This document shows positions 8,994 through 18,515 of a stretch of 64,000 bases of DNA, one piece after another (within the stretch, counting starts at the first letter, position 1; each line of letters begins with the position of its first letter). Position numbers and translations under genes: made by a program. Source of the stretch: Tardiphaga sp. (GTDB lineage: Bacteria; Pseudomonadota; Alphaproteobacteria; Rhizobiales; Xanthobacteraceae); NCBI GenBank assembly GCA_030147505.1, contig JASBVG010000057.1:1-64000 (forward strand), in the 5' to 3' direction. Under the pieces are notes generated by a model. It saw nothing but the letters and a program-made list of their open reading frames with translations, ran no database searches and was not told the DNA's origin.

Positions 8994-10214
8994 CTATCTG
9001 ACCTCATTGCTGGCCGTGGCCGATCCAAAGGCCGCGGCCAATTCTTTTGCGCCAGGCAAATTACTGTTCACGTCCATCCGGTTGTTGGTGATGGCCAGCA
9101 GCTTTGCCACCGTGTTGTGGCGAATCGCCACCGGATTGCGCTCGTAGCCGCCGCGCTGGAAGAAATTCGCCGTCGGCACCTGCTCGCGCATCGCTTGCGG
9201 CATGGTCACCATATCGAAGCCGTTGCCGTCGCCGGTGAGATTCATCATCTCGAGTTCGGCGGCCGATAGCGGGCGATCAAAGCCCCGCGCGCGGGCAAAC
9301 TGTACCGAGGTGAGCAGTTTGTGGACCTGCAATTGCGGCCCGACATCCATGTCGAGCACCAGCGCATGCATGGCCCAGCCCTGCGGCGTGGTGCCGAGCT
9401 TCTCGAGCGCGCTCCAACCCTGCGGTCCGCTGCGAACCACGGCATACATTCGCTTGAACACCGCGATCTTGTGATCCATCGCCTTGCGCTGCGGCCCTTG
9501 AAGCATCGCAGCCTTGTCGGTGAGAACCTTCAGCATCTGCGGTCCCTTCTCGGCGATGAGCGTCGTCGTATTCGCCGTCAGGAGCTGATTGTAGCCGATC
9601 GCCGTCGAGATCGCGCGCGAACCTGGCTTCGACGGATTGAGCCCCGATTGCATGTCGTGGCCGCCATTGCCACCGGTTTCGAACGAATAGACCCGCACTG
9701 CCTGCTCGCGCGTCAGGCCAGCCTGCAAGGCCGCACGTGCATAAGCACGCTTGAACTCCATCTCGCTGCCTGGACGCGACGGCGCGAACTGAAATTCTGA
9801 GCGCGCTGCGCTCAGGAAGTCAGCGACAACAGGCAAATCCCTGCGCACACGCCCGCCGTCGGGCTCCGGCTCCGGATTTATGGGTCGCTTCGGGCCATCG
9901 TAAAGGGGCGCCTGCTCCAGAACGTAGTCATTGAGCGTGACCGCCTGACCTTCGCGGCGCTTGGCGAAACGGATCTTCCGCTTCTCGGAGATCGCGTTCC
10001 AGTAGGCGCTCGCTTCCTGATCGAAAGCGGCGCGGGCTTCCTGGTATTCGGCCAGCTTGCGGCGATAATCCGCAATCGCCTGCGGCGAGGCGCCCTGCGC
10101 CATCGCATTGGTCACCGAAGGCGGCAGCGACGACGCGTCCAGAGCAAGGACCGAGGTGCTCAGCAGCATAGCGAGCGGAATGGCGGCGGCAGAGATGCGA
10201 ATCGGGTGAGACAT
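8994..10214 (-). CDS. Secreted protein of unknown function
   Basis: This 406-residue protein starts at the ATG at 10214 (MSHPIRISAAA), which gives a clean signal peptide ending near SVLALDASS. The longer frame upstream lacks that character. A central segment with FETGGNGGHDMQSGL and AIGYNQLL resembles the catalytic-Glu region of lysozyme-like transglycosylases. However, I cannot confirm the fold, and the usual SLT motifs (ESS, GLMQ) are not exact. The N-terminal mature part is a Gln/Ala-rich helix, perhaps coiled coil. It is likely periplasmic and cell-wall related. It shares no obvious operon with its neighbours. Confidence 0.75.
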   Translation of the reverse strand: MSHPIRISAAAIPLAMLLSTSVLALDASSLPPSVTNAMAQGASPQAIADYRRKLAEYQEARAAFDQEASAYWNAISEKRKIRFAKRREGQAVTLNDYVLEQAPLYDGPKRPINPEPEPDGGRVRRDLPVVADFLSAARSEFQFAPSRPGSEMEFKRAYARAALQAGLTREQAVRVYSFETGGNGGHDMQSGLNPSKPGSRAISTAIGYNQLLTANTTTLIAEKGPQMLKVLTDKAAMLQGPQRKAMDHKIAVFKRMYAVVRSGPQGWSALEKLGTTPQGWAMHALVLDMDVGPQLQVHKLLTSVQFARARGFDRPLSAAELEMMNLTGDGNGFDMVTMPQAMREQVPTANFFQRGGYERNPVAIRHNTVAKLLAITNNRMDVNSNLPGAKELAAAFGSATASNEVR

Positions 10215-10402
10215 GCGACCTGTCGGGTTCGCGCGCCTCGGCGCGCATCCATGGAGACATCGACGATCATGCGCTGCCCCACGCGGATCGTCAGTTCTAA
10301 TAGCTTTCAGCCCCGGCAAGGTTGGAGCAGTTTGGTGAATTTTGTCTTGCCAACAAGGCCGGACAGGACGACCAAACAGCGCACCGTATCTCGGTGCCGT
10401 TG

Positions 10403-11374
10403 CTACTCCCCCTTTACGCCGGTCGATCTGACGATTTCCGCCCACTTGGACTCGTCCTTGTCGATGAAGGCGGCATAGTCCTCAGGCGATCCCGGCGTCG
10501 GGTCGGTTCCGTCCTGCTGCAGGCGCTTCCGGACATCGTCGGATTCCAGCGCCTTGCGCAATTCCGCATTCAGGTGCTCGATAATCGGACGTGGCGTTCC
10601 AGCGGGCGCCAAGAGACCGTAAGCCAAGGATGCGTCAAAACCTTGCAGACCGGACTCCGCGACCGTCGGCACTTCCGGCAACAGGCTGGTGCGCACCAAG
10701 CTTGTAACGGCGATGCCGCGGAGCTGGCCACCAACGATATTGGCATGTGTTGCGGGAACAGGCGCAAAGGCCATCGGGATATGGCCGCCGATCAGATCCA
10801 CCAGCGCGGGCCCCGTTCCTTTGTAGGGCACATGAACGAGCGTGATACCGGCCACCTTGGCAAAATACTCGCCGGTAATATGGCTAGCCGTCCCTGCTCC
10901 CGCCGAACCGAAATTGATCTTGCCCGCATTCGCTTTAGCATAGGCGATCAGCTCGGCAACCGTCTTGGCCGGAAATGACGGGTGGACCACGAGCGAATTC
11001 GGTGAGTGACCGATCATGCCGATCGGAGCGAAATCCTTGCGTGGATCATAGCCGGCTTTTGCATAGAGCGTCGGGCCGATCGCGAGCGTACCGGTGTAGC
11101 CGAGACCGATCGTATAGCCGTCGGGCGCACTCTTGGCGACCGCACGCGTCCCGACGGTGCCACCCGCGCCGGGCCTGTTATCGACAATGACCTTCTCCCC
11201 GAGGGTCTCGCTCATCTTGTCGGCGATGGCGCGGCCGACAATCGATGTGCTGCCGCCGGGCGCAAAGGGGATGATGAGCGTGATGGGATGCGTGGGGAAA
11301 TTCTGCGCATGTGCATGACCGGCAGCGAACAATCCCGCCGCCACGCACAGGCCATGCGCCCATCGAAATTTCAT
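10403..11374 (-). CDS. Tripartite tricarboxylate transporter substrate-binding protein (TctC/Bug family)
   Basis: A periplasmic solute-binding protein of 323 residues. It has a signal peptide ending AGHAHAQ and the Bug hallmark segments YPTHPI-like (NFPTHPITLIIPFAPGGSTSIVGR at the mature N-terminus), VDNRPGAGGTVGT and GSAGAGTASH. These proteins bind carboxylates or related ligands for TctAB permeases. No tctA or tctB is nearby, so this is an orphan binding protein, as is very common in beta- and alphaproteobacteria. The start at 11374 was chosen because GGGGGA lies 7 bases upstream and the signal peptide begins there. Confidence 0.9.
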   Translation of the reverse strand: MKFRWAHGLCVAAGLFAAGHAHAQNFPTHPITLIIPFAPGGSTSIVGRAIADKMSETLGEKVIVDNRPGAGGTVGTRAVAKSAPDGYTIGLGYTGTLAIGPTLYAKAGYDPRKDFAPIGMIGHSPNSLVVHPSFPAKTVAELIAYAKANAGKINFGSAGAGTASHITGEYFAKVAGITLVHVPYKGTGPALVDLIGGHIPMAFAPVPATHANIVGGQLRGIAVTSLVRTSLLPEVPTVAESGLQGFDASLAYGLLAPAGTPRPIIEHLNAELRKALESDDVRKRLQQDGTDPTPGSPEDYAAFIDKDESKWAEIVRSTGVKGE

Positions 11375-11443
11375 GAGGTTTCCCCCGAACAGCTTTTTGT
11401 CGCAGGCATCGTCGCGCAAACACCGATGGCGCGCAACAGCTCG

Positions 11444-12091
11444 CTACTTCCAGGCAAAAACGGGCTGTTCCAGTTCGGCAACTCGGGTGATCCGCCCGGC
11501 CAGAAGCTCACTGAACTGATAGATCAGTGCAGCAGTCGGCGCGTGAATCCGATGGCCGAAATGGCTGTAGCGGATCACGCGGCGCTCGCTTTCAGGAATG
11601 GTGATGAAATCGAATGCCTGTGGGCGCAACAATTCCGCAAGCGCGATCCGATGCACCGAGGCGACCTCGTCCGGATTGGGAAGCAACCGCTGGCTATCCC
11701 CCGCCCACATGACCACCGGTGTGATCAGATATCCAGATCGTGTCGGATAATCGTCCAGCGTTCCGATTACGTCATCGGGCCCGAGGCGCAGGCCGATTTC
11801 CTCGTCTAGTTCGCGCAGAGCCGTCTCAGCCGGCGTCTCGCCGGCATCGCAGCGTCCGCCTGGGAGCGCCCATTGATTGCTGTGAGCACGGAGACTGGAG
11901 GCCCGCAATGTCAACAACAGACCGGTGGACGCCGCATCGTCGGCATGAGCAAGCACCAGCGCCACAGCTGCTCGCTTGAGCTTCTGTGTTGAAGTCGCTT
12001 CGTCTTCGAGGCGGGTGAACTCGGCGACGCGGGCCTCGATTGTCGTCCGCGTGGCAGCATTGAAGGGGGCCATCATCCGCGACACTAGCAT
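11444..12091 (-). CDS. Nudix hydrolase (CoA-pyrophosphatase-like)
   Basis: This 215-residue protein carries an intact Nudix box running from GRCDAGETP through RELDEEIGL (G-x5-E-x7-RE-x-x-EE-x-G). The box is preceded by the WALPGGR strand, so it should hydrolyse a nucleoside diphosphate linked to another moiety with Mg2+. Placement of the box about residues 95-117 and the flanking sequence resemble the NUDT7/CoAse branch, which cleaves CoA to phosphopantetheine and 3',5'-ADP. That substrate is an inference. It is transcribed in the same direction as the TctC gene, 69 bases apart. Confidence 0.85.
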   Translation of the reverse strand: MLVSRMMAPFNAATRTTIEARVAEFTRLEDEATSTQKLKRAAVALVLAHADDAASTGLLLTLRASSLRAHSNQWALPGGRCDAGETPAETALRELDEEIGLRLGPDDVIGTLDDYPTRSGYLITPVVMWAGDSQRLLPNPDEVASVHRIALAELLRPQAFDFITIPESERRVIRYSHFGHRIHAPTAALIYQFSELLAGRITRVAELEQPVFAWK

Positions 12092-12128
12092 GCTCGAGGA
12101 TGATGCAAAGATGGCGGCAGATAAATTG

Positions 12129-13796
12129 CTAGGCCAGTTCTGCAGCCGCCCGCTGCATATTGTCCGACATGTCCGACGTCACCGTACTTTGCTCCTCCAC
12201 CGCGGCCGCGGTGGAGGTCACGAACTCGTTGACGTGTTCAATGGCTTGCTTGATCGTTACCAACGCGCTGACGACATCGCCGGAAATGCCATTGAGCGCC
12301 TCGATCTCGCTGGAAATCTTGTCAGTGGCCTGCTTGGCTTGGTTGGCAAGATTCTTCACCTCCGAAGCGACCACGGCAAAGCCGCGCCCCGCTTCGCCGG
12401 CACGGGCCGATTCGATCGTGGCATTCAGCGCCAGCAGGTTGATCTGGCCGGTAATGTCGCCGATCAACCCGACGATACCACCCATGGCATGCGCCGCCGA
12501 TGTCAGACGCTGCGCCTGCACATCAGCTGACTCGACCTGACTCACAGCGGCTTCCGCGGTCTGCCGGGATTTCACCATGGTCTCGGAGATTTCCCGGATC
12601 GAGGCATTCATTTCCTCGCTGCCGGCGGCCACGGATTCGATCAGCGACCTCGCCCGCTCGGCCTTCATTCGCGCCATCGCCTGCGCCGTGATATCAGTGG
12701 CGTATTTCACCACCTTGAACGGTTTGCCATTGAGATCGAAGATCGGATTGTAGGAGGCTTGGATCCATACCTCCCGCCCGCCTTTACCCAACCGCCTGTA
12801 TTCTGCGGCCTGATAGGTTCCGTGATTGAGGCTGGCCCAGAACTCGGCGTAGGCCGCCGACGCACGTTCCGTCGGATCGACAAACATGCTGTGATGGCGA
12901 TCGCGGATTTCATCGAGGGAATAGCCAAGCGTATTCAGGAAATTCTGGTTCGCGGTGATGATGTTGCCGTCCATGCGGAATTCGATGACCGCCTGCGACT
13001 TGCGGATCGCTTCCATCTGCCCGTCGCTGTCTGCCGCCCGCAGTTTCTGCTGGGTGACGTCGGTCGCGAATTTCACCACCTTGAAGGGCTTTCCGACCTC
13101 ATTGATGATCGGATTGTAAGTGGCGAGAATCCAGATCTCCCTGCCCCCCTTACCGACACGCTTGTACTCCGCCGCCTGATATTCGCCGCGGGCCAGCCGC
13201 GCCCAGAAATCATGATAGGCATTGCCGTCGCGCTCCTGCGGTTCGACGAAAATGCTGTGATGCCGCCCCTGAATCTCTGGGAGGGCATAGCCGACGGTGT
13301 TAAGAAAATTCTCGTTGGCCGTGATGATCGTGCCGTCAAGATTGAACTCGATCACCGCCTGGGCACGGTCGATTGCCGCGATCTTGCCCTGTGCATCGAG
13401 GCTAGCGATCTTGCTCGCCGTGATGTCGGTCGCAAATTTGATCACCTTGTACGGCTTGCCGCTTCCGTCGAGAATCGGATTGTAGCTCGCCTCTATCCAG
13501 ATCTCCCGCCCGCCCTTGGCGACCCGCTTATATTGGGCAGCCTGAAACTGGCCCTTGTTAAGGTTACCCCAGAACTCCCGATAGGCGACGCTCTCGCGCG
13601 TCGCCAGATCAACGAACAGGCTGTGATGCTTGCCTTTGATCTCATCAAGCGTATAGCCCGTCGCGGAAAGAAAATTCTCATTGGCCGTGACGATTGTCCC
13701 GTCGAGATTGAACTCGATAACCGCCTGCGAGCGACTGATTGCCGCCGCCTGGTTCAACGCATTCTGCAATTCCAATTTGCTGCGCCGAGTGAACAT
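12129..13796 (-). CDS. Soluble methyl-accepting chemotaxis protein with three tandem PAS domains
   Basis: This 555-residue chemoreceptor has three PAS-PAC units with a spacing of exactly 122 residues (AVIEF at residues 25, 147 and 269) followed by an MCP signalling domain. The hairpin tip contains [17 protein letters not shown] and [13 protein letters not shown]. No transmembrane segment or HAMP is visible, so it should signal from the cytoplasm. Repeated KGGREIW and ASYNPI lines show that the PAS units are recent duplications. The signalling domain is short and ends in a truncated C-terminal helix. The start at 13796 has GGAGCAACTC before it; an upstream ATG at 13883 lacks this. No che genes are adjacent. 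Confidence 0.88.
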   Translation of the reverse strand: MFTRRSKLELQNALNQAAAISRSQAVIEFNLDGTIVTANENFLSATGYTLDEIKGKHHSLFVDLATRESVAYREFWGNLNKGQFQAAQYKRVAKGGREIWIEASYNPILDGSGKPYKVIKFATDITASKIASLDAQGKIAAIDRAQAVIEFNLDGTIITANENFLNTVGYALPEIQGRHHSIFVEPQERDGNAYHDFWARLARGEYQAAEYKRVGKGGREIWILATYNPIINEVGKPFKVVKFATDVTQQKLRAADSDGQMEAIRKSQAVIEFRMDGNIITANQNFLNTLGYSLDEIRDRHHSMFVDPTERASAAYAEFWASLNHGTYQAAEYRRLGKGGREVWIQASYNPIFDLNGKPFKVVKYATDITAQAMARMKAERARSLIESVAAGSEEMNASIREISETMVKSRQTAEAAVSQVESADVQAQRLTSAAHAMGGIVGLIGDITGQINLLALNATIESARAGEAGRGFAVVASEVKNLANQAKQATDKISSEIEALNGISGDVVSALVTIKQAIEHVNEFVTSTAAAVEEQSTVTSDMSDNMQRAAAELA

Positions 13797-13898
13797 GAGT
13801 TGCTCCGTGGCTGGAAAAGCCATTAACCGAAAGGATATGGATTCGACGCACATAGCATCGCGCGCCGTTTCCTTAAATTTCATAAAATCGGGCGGTGA

Positions 13899-13921
13899 CA
13901 GCTGGCCTAATCGGCCAGCTG
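13899..13921 (-). terminator. Hairpin at the 3' end of the ribbon-helix-helix gene
   Basis: CAGCTGGCC and GGCCAGCTG form a perfect 9-bp stem with a 5-base loop overlapping the stop codon of the gene ending at 13907. No T-run follows on the minus strand, so its role as terminator is uncertain. Confidence 0.45.
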
Positions 13922-14287
13922 CTTGTCATTGCCGATACGGCTCCAGTAGGCGGCGACCTTTTCAGCCAACTGCCCCTGACGTTCACCCTGCTTCGGCACG
14001 ACGCTCGGCGCAGAACTTTCCGGCATGCCGGCGACCATGCTGCGGGCAGCGAGCTGCTGATAATATTCCAGCACAGCGATGCGCAAGTTCGAGGACAGGT
14101 TAGGCGTTTCGCGCTTGCGCTCGATCTTTTCGATGTAGTTTTCGATTGTCGTATTCTCCATTTTCACGATCGCCTGCAGGCTGGCCCAGAAACTATCTTC
14201 CAGGCTGACGCTGGTGCGCTTCTTCGACACCACCACGGAGCGCTTGCGGTTGACGTTCGGGCGGTTCATCGAGGTCTCGTAAGGCAT
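13907..14287 (-). CDS. Ribbon-helix-helix domain protein
   Basis: A 126-residue protein with a central RHH_4-type fold. The strand [11 protein letters not shown] is followed by two helices ([19 protein letters not shown]) and then [20 protein letters not shown]. Proteins of this family in alphaproteobacteria are short DNA-binding regulators of largely unknown targets. The N-terminus is basic. AAGGAATGACCG precedes the ATG at 14287. It sits between the chemoreceptor and the TadG gene on the same strand. Confidence 0.85.
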   Translation of the reverse strand: MPYETSMNRPNVNRKRSVVVSKKRTSVSLEDSFWASLQAIVKMENTTIENYIEKIERKRETPNLSSNLRIAVLEYYQQLAARSMVAGMPESSAPSVVPKQGERQGQLAEKVAAYWSRIGNDKQLAD

Positions 14288-14338
14288 CGGTCATTCCTTT
14301 TCAGTCTTGAAATGTCAGTTGTTGCTCACACACGCACG

Positions 14339-16009
14339 TCAATTCACCAGAACCGCGCCATCACAGCGGATACCGGTAACCCAAACATCGGCCTGTCCGA
14401 GACCGACGCCGAGGGTGGAGAGTACACTCGCCAGCAATTGATCGAGCGCTCCCGTGGCTGCACCGAGGATGCTGCCAACCAGCGCGCCGAGACCCGGGAT
14501 CGGAATGCCAAGACCGATAACAGTCACGGAAAGATTGAGGTCGCCGAGCAGGCTCCCGATCAGCGACGAGGTGAAATTCGTGGACGTAACGGTCTTCTTG
14601 GTCTGCGACGTGATGTCGGCATAGTTGAAGTCAACATTGACCGGCGTCGTGTTGCCCATGCCGGCATGCGCCTTCCCGGTAACCGTGATCAGACCGAGAT
14701 CCACCAGCGTGGCCGGACCGGGATTGGGTTTGGTCGTCACATTCTGCAGGTCGGCGGCCGAGACGTTTCCGATCCACGCATCGATGATGCCAGGCGTCAC
14801 CCCGAGGGTGACTTTAGAGGTATTGATGTTCGGATAGCCGCAGCTCACTTTATTGAGCGTCGCGGTACCGGAAGCGACTTCGGCATAGACCGGCAGATTG
14901 ACCACGGAAGCTGCTCCGGTGCCGATGAGCTTGACCTGCAGCAGCACGCGGGTCTGTGCCGTATGCACACTGATCCCTTGGGTTCCGACGGCGACCCAGC
15001 TCGAGCCCTGCGGTCGCGCACCGATCGTTGCGATCAGCTGGACGCTGGCGATTCCCGGCAGGCTGATATTGACGCCCGTACTCACCTGACTGGAGCCATT
15101 GGCGATGCCAGCTGTGGCTTGCAGCAGATCATAGAGTGATATGCTGACACCGGTCTTCGGCTTGGTGCCTACTTTGAGATCGGAGTACGGCCCGGCGTCG
15201 ATCAGCGACAGCGGCGCAAGCTTGGCGGTGGAAGACGTCGCAGCCTGCGAGATGGTCGAGAGCGCGGTTGTCGCGGTGCTGGCGCCATTCGTCGACTGCT
15301 GTGCACTGAGTGCCGCGGCCAGAATATCGCCGACTTTAGCATTGGCGTTCAGCACCGTTTCATAGGTGGCTGCCGTCAACCCGACGCGCGTCGCCAGCGC
15401 CGACAGGAAATCGAACGCGTCGATGCGCGCATTCAGAAGGGCCTGATAGTCCATCACCGAGAGCGACAACGTGGTACCGAGCAACGAGCCAAGCACACTG
15501 TTGAGCAACCCGCCGTTCAGCGACGCCAAGCGCGAGCCGATGGCGAACGATGCGATCTGCGAGTTGGCGGCGATCGCCTGCGTCGTGATCGTGAATGCAT
15601 TGCTGCCGGTGAAGAATTTGCTGAAGTACAGTGGCGTAGAGGTCTGCAGCGTAACTCGCGCGGCGTTGGCCGTGCCGACCGCCGGCGTCACGAAGCGGTT
15701 CTTGGCCGGAATGGCGGGGTCGGCCGTATAAGTACCGAGCTCGACCTTGGTCAGTGCCGTGGCCGGATATTTGTTGTTCGTCACCGCCGATGTTGCAGCA
15801 TTGGTGGCATTGGACAGATTGCTTGCCGCAACGATTGCGGCGATGTCAGCTGCGCTCTGTGTTTTGCGACGATCAGCGGCGATTGTACCGACATCCACGC
15901 CGAGCGCCGCGCAACAAATAGCCAGTGTCATACCGCCGACCGACATTACAGCGATATTGCCGCGCCGATCGCCGGCAAAGCGGCGGAGGAGGCTTATGAT
16001 CGACGCCAC
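14339..16009 (-). CDS. TadG-family (Tad domain) pilus assembly-type protein
   Basis: This 556-residue protein begins with a basic stretch and the TadG motif RRGNIAVMSVGGMTLAICCAALGVDVG, a class III-like hydrophobic segment. DRRKTQSAADIAAIVAA, the typical Tad-domain helix, follows. The remainder is a long Ala/Thr/Ser/Gly-rich extracytoplasmic region with the late motif TGIRCDGAVLVN. It is predicted to be membrane anchored with the bulk outside. The TadE gene is only 2 bases upstream on the same strand, making a two-gene unit. No secretion ATPase, prepilin peptidase or Flp pilin gene is in the window, so the pair is an orphan. Confidence 0.85.
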   Translation of the reverse strand: MASIISLLRRFAGDRRGNIAVMSVGGMTLAICCAALGVDVGTIAADRRKTQSAADIAAIVAASNLSNATNAATSAVTNNKYPATALTKVELGTYTADPAIPAKNRFVTPAVGTANAARVTLQTSTPLYFSKFFTGSNAFTITTQAIAANSQIASFAIGSRLASLNGGLLNSVLGSLLGTTLSLSVMDYQALLNARIDAFDFLSALATRVGLTAATYETVLNANAKVGDILAAALSAQQSTNGASTATTALSTISQAATSSTAKLAPLSLIDAGPYSDLKVGTKPKTGVSISLYDLLQATAGIANGSSQVSTGVNISLPGIASVQLIATIGARPQGSSWVAVGTQGISVHTAQTRVLLQVKLIGTGAASVVNLPVYAEVASGTATLNKVSCGYPNINTSKVTLGVTPGIIDAWIGNVSAADLQNVTTKPNPGPATLVDLGLITVTGKAHAGMGNTTPVNVDFNYADITSQTKKTVTSTNFTSSLIGSLLGDLNLSVTVIGLGIPIPGLGALVGSILGAATGALDQLLASVLSTLGVGLGQADVWVTGIRCDGAVLVN

Positions 16010-16011
16010 GA

Positions 16012-16449
16012 TCAGAATCCTCCGTATGGGATCGAAGCCGAACGCCTAATCAGCGTCGCCGGCTTCGGCACGAATGGCAAAGTATAGATGAACATGGTCG
16101 ATGCGTCGTAGTTCACGGTGACGACGAACACATTCGCATTCGAGGACGATGTCGCAGCAGCCGTCGTCAACTTCGTCGGGTCGATCAACGGATACGTCGC
16201 GGCATTGTTGGTGACATAGGTCGAGGCGAGCGAGCTGCGCTCGGTCTCGGTCATGCCGGCCACCGACGAGCGCGCGGCTTCAGCCGCGAGCTGCTGCACG
16301 CCATGAATGACAGCGAGATACGATCCGAACACGACGATGCCGAACACGATCGTCAGGAACACGGGAAGCAGCATCGCGAATTCGACGGCACTCGAGCCGC
16401 GCCGGCACGATGTGAAATTATTCAGACGCTTGATGGCGAATCTCGTCAT
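16012..16449 (-). CDS. TadE-like pseudopilin
   Basis: A 145-residue protein with the TadE/TadF pattern. A basic start is followed by CRRGSSAVEFAMLLPVFLTIVFGIVVFG, in which GSSAVEFA contains the conserved Glu of pseudopilins. A hydrophobic helix then leads to a small C-terminal domain. The family contributes minor pilins to Tad secretion systems. It is directly upstream of, and nearly abutting, the TadG gene, so the two are cotranscribed. It would be processed by a prepilin peptidase encoded elsewhere. Confidence 0.87.
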   Translation of the reverse strand: MTRFAIKRLNNFTSCRRGSSAVEFAMLLPVFLTIVFGIVVFGSYLAVIHGVQQLAAEAARSSVAGMTETERSSLASTYVTNNAATYPLIDPTKLTTAAATSSSNANVFVVTVNYDASTMFIYTLPFVPKPATLIRRSASIPYGGF

Positions 16450-16599
16450 GCTGCGAGCTTCGCAAGGGCGAGTGAAGACTACCTATACAACTTCTATTAC
16501 CACAATCGGTAGGCAATCATCTCGAATGCAGAGATAGGCTGATATACCGACATCGAAACTGATGACGTCATCAGTTTTACGGAATCGCGACAGGCTCCA

Positions 16600-17469
16600 T
16601 TAGATGTTGTTGAAGCGAGATCGTAATCCTTCAAACAGCTTGGTGCCTCTCGCACCGCCATCGCTGCGTGCGCACAGCAACATCCGGGGCGTGCCGCATG
16701 TCGGAAGATAATACTCATTGGCAATCATCAAGGACGATGGCACCAGCCGCTTTGGCAATACTGTGAGCCCGATCCCCGCTTTTGCCGCTTCTATACGAGC
16801 GTGAAAATCAGGACTGGAAAATGCGATCCGGTAAATCATTCCCCTGCGCTCGAGTGCCTGCACCATGAGCTCGTGCATGATCTGCCCTGGCCAGGTAAGC
16901 AGTGGAATCGGAGCGCCAGGACTGAGCGTAAAATCCTTCGAACGCACCCAAGTCACTTCGTCGTCGCGTTGATCGACGATCTCAATCGTCGGATCCGGCG
17001 GTGTGTCGCTGAGGCTCAGATAGATACCGATATCAACGAAACCATCGATCAGACACTTTACGATCTCGGCAGAGTTGTCTGCATAGATCGAGATATTCGT
17101 CATCTCGGCCTTGCTGAACACTTCCATCATACGACGGGAATAGATGTTGCTCAGACCGATCCTGATCGGCGTATCGTCCGGTGCGCCACCGCGAAGCATC
17201 AGCAACTGATCATTGGCTTCGAGGATTTTCTTCGCCTGGATCAAAACCAGCTTGCCGAGTTCGGTCGCAGCCGATCCATTCGCCGATTTCTGGAAGATGC
17301 TGCCCCCGACCACGTGTTCGATACGCTTGATCTGTGAGCTGATGGCGGGCTGACTGAGACCGAGAATCTTGGCCGCCTTGGTGATGCTACCCGCTTCGGA
17401 AATTCCGACGACCGACCGCATGATTTCGGTCGGAATGCTCGAACTTTGATATCTGCGATGCATCGACAT
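16600..17469 (-). CDS. LysR-family transcriptional regulator
   Basis: A 289-residue regulator with an N-terminal winged helix-turn-helix. VVGISEAGSITKAAKILGLSQPAISSQIKRIE (about residues 15-46, given here in parts) contains the SITKAAKILGLSQPA helix pair typical of LysR. A periplasmic-binding-protein-like effector domain follows (IRIGLSN to the TVLPKRLVPS region). The gene is noticeably less GC-rich than its surroundings. I chose the ATG at 17469 (MSMHRRY), which has GAAGGATC 1 base upstream; the longer frame is unsupported. No divergent target gene is clear. Confidence 0.85.
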   Translation of the reverse strand: MSMHRRYQSSSIPTEIMRSVVGISEAGSITKAAKILGLSQPAISSQIKRIEHVVGGSIFQKSANGSAATELGKLVLIQAKKILEANDQLLMLRGGAPDDTPIRIGLSNIYSRRMMEVFSKAEMTNISIYADNSAEIVKCLIDGFVDIGIYLSLSDTPPDPTIEIVDQRDDEVTWVRSKDFTLSPGAPIPLLTWPGQIMHELMVQALERRGMIYRIAFSSPDFHARIEAAKAGIGLTVLPKRLVPSSLMIANEYYLPTCGTPRMLLCARSDGGARGTKLFEGLRSRFNNI

Positions 17470-17827
17470 GATCCTTCGAGATCGGCAGCAAGCACTGCCC
17501 GGCGACGCATAATTCTCCGTTCGCCCCATCGAAGTGCACAGCCATAAACGTGCAAAATCTGGCGACGCCGCCTCAATGCCAAGGTTGCATACACTCGACC
17601 TCACACCTTCCCAAGGTGTATCGATCCGCTTCCGCTGCCAAGCGTTTTCGCGCGATTTTCGCTAACGGTACCCAGATTGAGCAGTACTTAATGACAATTA
17701 GAGGTCTTATTTTACCTAAGTCGCTACATCTCACGTAGTAACCTGATCGAGCGACGGATTTGGCTAAGCATTCTGCCGGTTTCAGATTTCCGTGATTCGA
17801 GCGCCAACTTCGGGCGATGCGAAGCCG
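17470..17827. other. Intergenic region of 358 bases, relatively AT-rich
   Basis: The stretch between the LysR start and the VanZ-like stop shows no supported gene. It likely holds the LysR promoter. The segment around 17690-17745 is AT-rich. I see no strong hairpin with a T-run. Confidence 0.4.
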
Positions 17828-18178
17828 TCAACCTGACGACGAAATCTTCCTTATCGTCCCGCTGAAGACGTAAGCAAGCCCCGCGCCGGCGAAACCGCCG
17901 GCCAACTTCACGAGCGCATCGGGAATTCGGCCGTGACGATCAGGCGTCAGGTGCTGGAGCACTTCGAGGCCCACCGCAACGCTGCCAACCATGAAGGTCA
18001 CCAGCCATAAATGGCGCGGATAGGCCACCCCGAACAACAGGGCAACCGCGGCAAACGCCAGGAACCGCTCGTTGCTGACGTCGCCGACATGCGGCCGTAG
18101 CCCGATGGGCGACAAAGTTGCAAAAGCGATGGCCAGGAGCATCGACCAGGCCAGAACGATGACAATTCTTCGAAACAT
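17828..18178 (-). CDS. VanZ-like small membrane protein
   Basis: This 116-residue protein has about four hydrophobic segments. The pattern TLSPIGLRP near the start and GLEVLQHLTPDRHGRIPDALVKLAGGFAGAG, seen here around residues 70-100, matches the VanZ family. The conserved acidic/His residues (E, Q, H, R, D) of that segment are present. Function is unknown for most members outside glycopeptide resistance, so no resistance role is claimed. The ATG at 18178 is preferred over an in-frame TTG at 18196. Confidence 0.8.
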   Translation of the reverse strand: MFRRIVIVLAWSMLLAIAFATLSPIGLRPHVGDVSNERFLAFAAVALLFGVAYPRHLWLVTFMVGSVAVGLEVLQHLTPDRHGRIPDALVKLAGGFAGAGLAYVFSGTIRKISSSG

Positions 18179-18250
18179 CGCGCCGTCATATCGCAAGTCG
18201 ACGCCAGCGCGGCGTTTCTCGCAATGCAGGGTTAATCGGCCGGAACAAAC

Positions 18251-18327
<77 letters not shown>

Positions 18328-18515
18328 GCTCGAATGGCTGATAGGCCACCGGCCAGTTCCATATCAGAGCCCGGTGCAGGTCGCTACCACTTGTTGGTGC
18401 CGTATTCCGTAGACTGTCGGCCTCACATTCCTTTGAAATGCAGTCCTCCAACGAGAGGAACAGCCTCTGTCATCATGTGTTGGCCCTGGCATCATGACGA
18501 AGATGGAGAACCCAC

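Noticed and set aside
10403..11374. TctC-like gene as part of a full tricarboxylate transporter
   Set aside because: No tctA or tctB genes are adjacent.
17828..18178. VanZ-like gene as evidence of glycopeptide resistance
   Set aside because: No other van genes are present, and VanZ-like proteins are widespread in organisms without such resistance.
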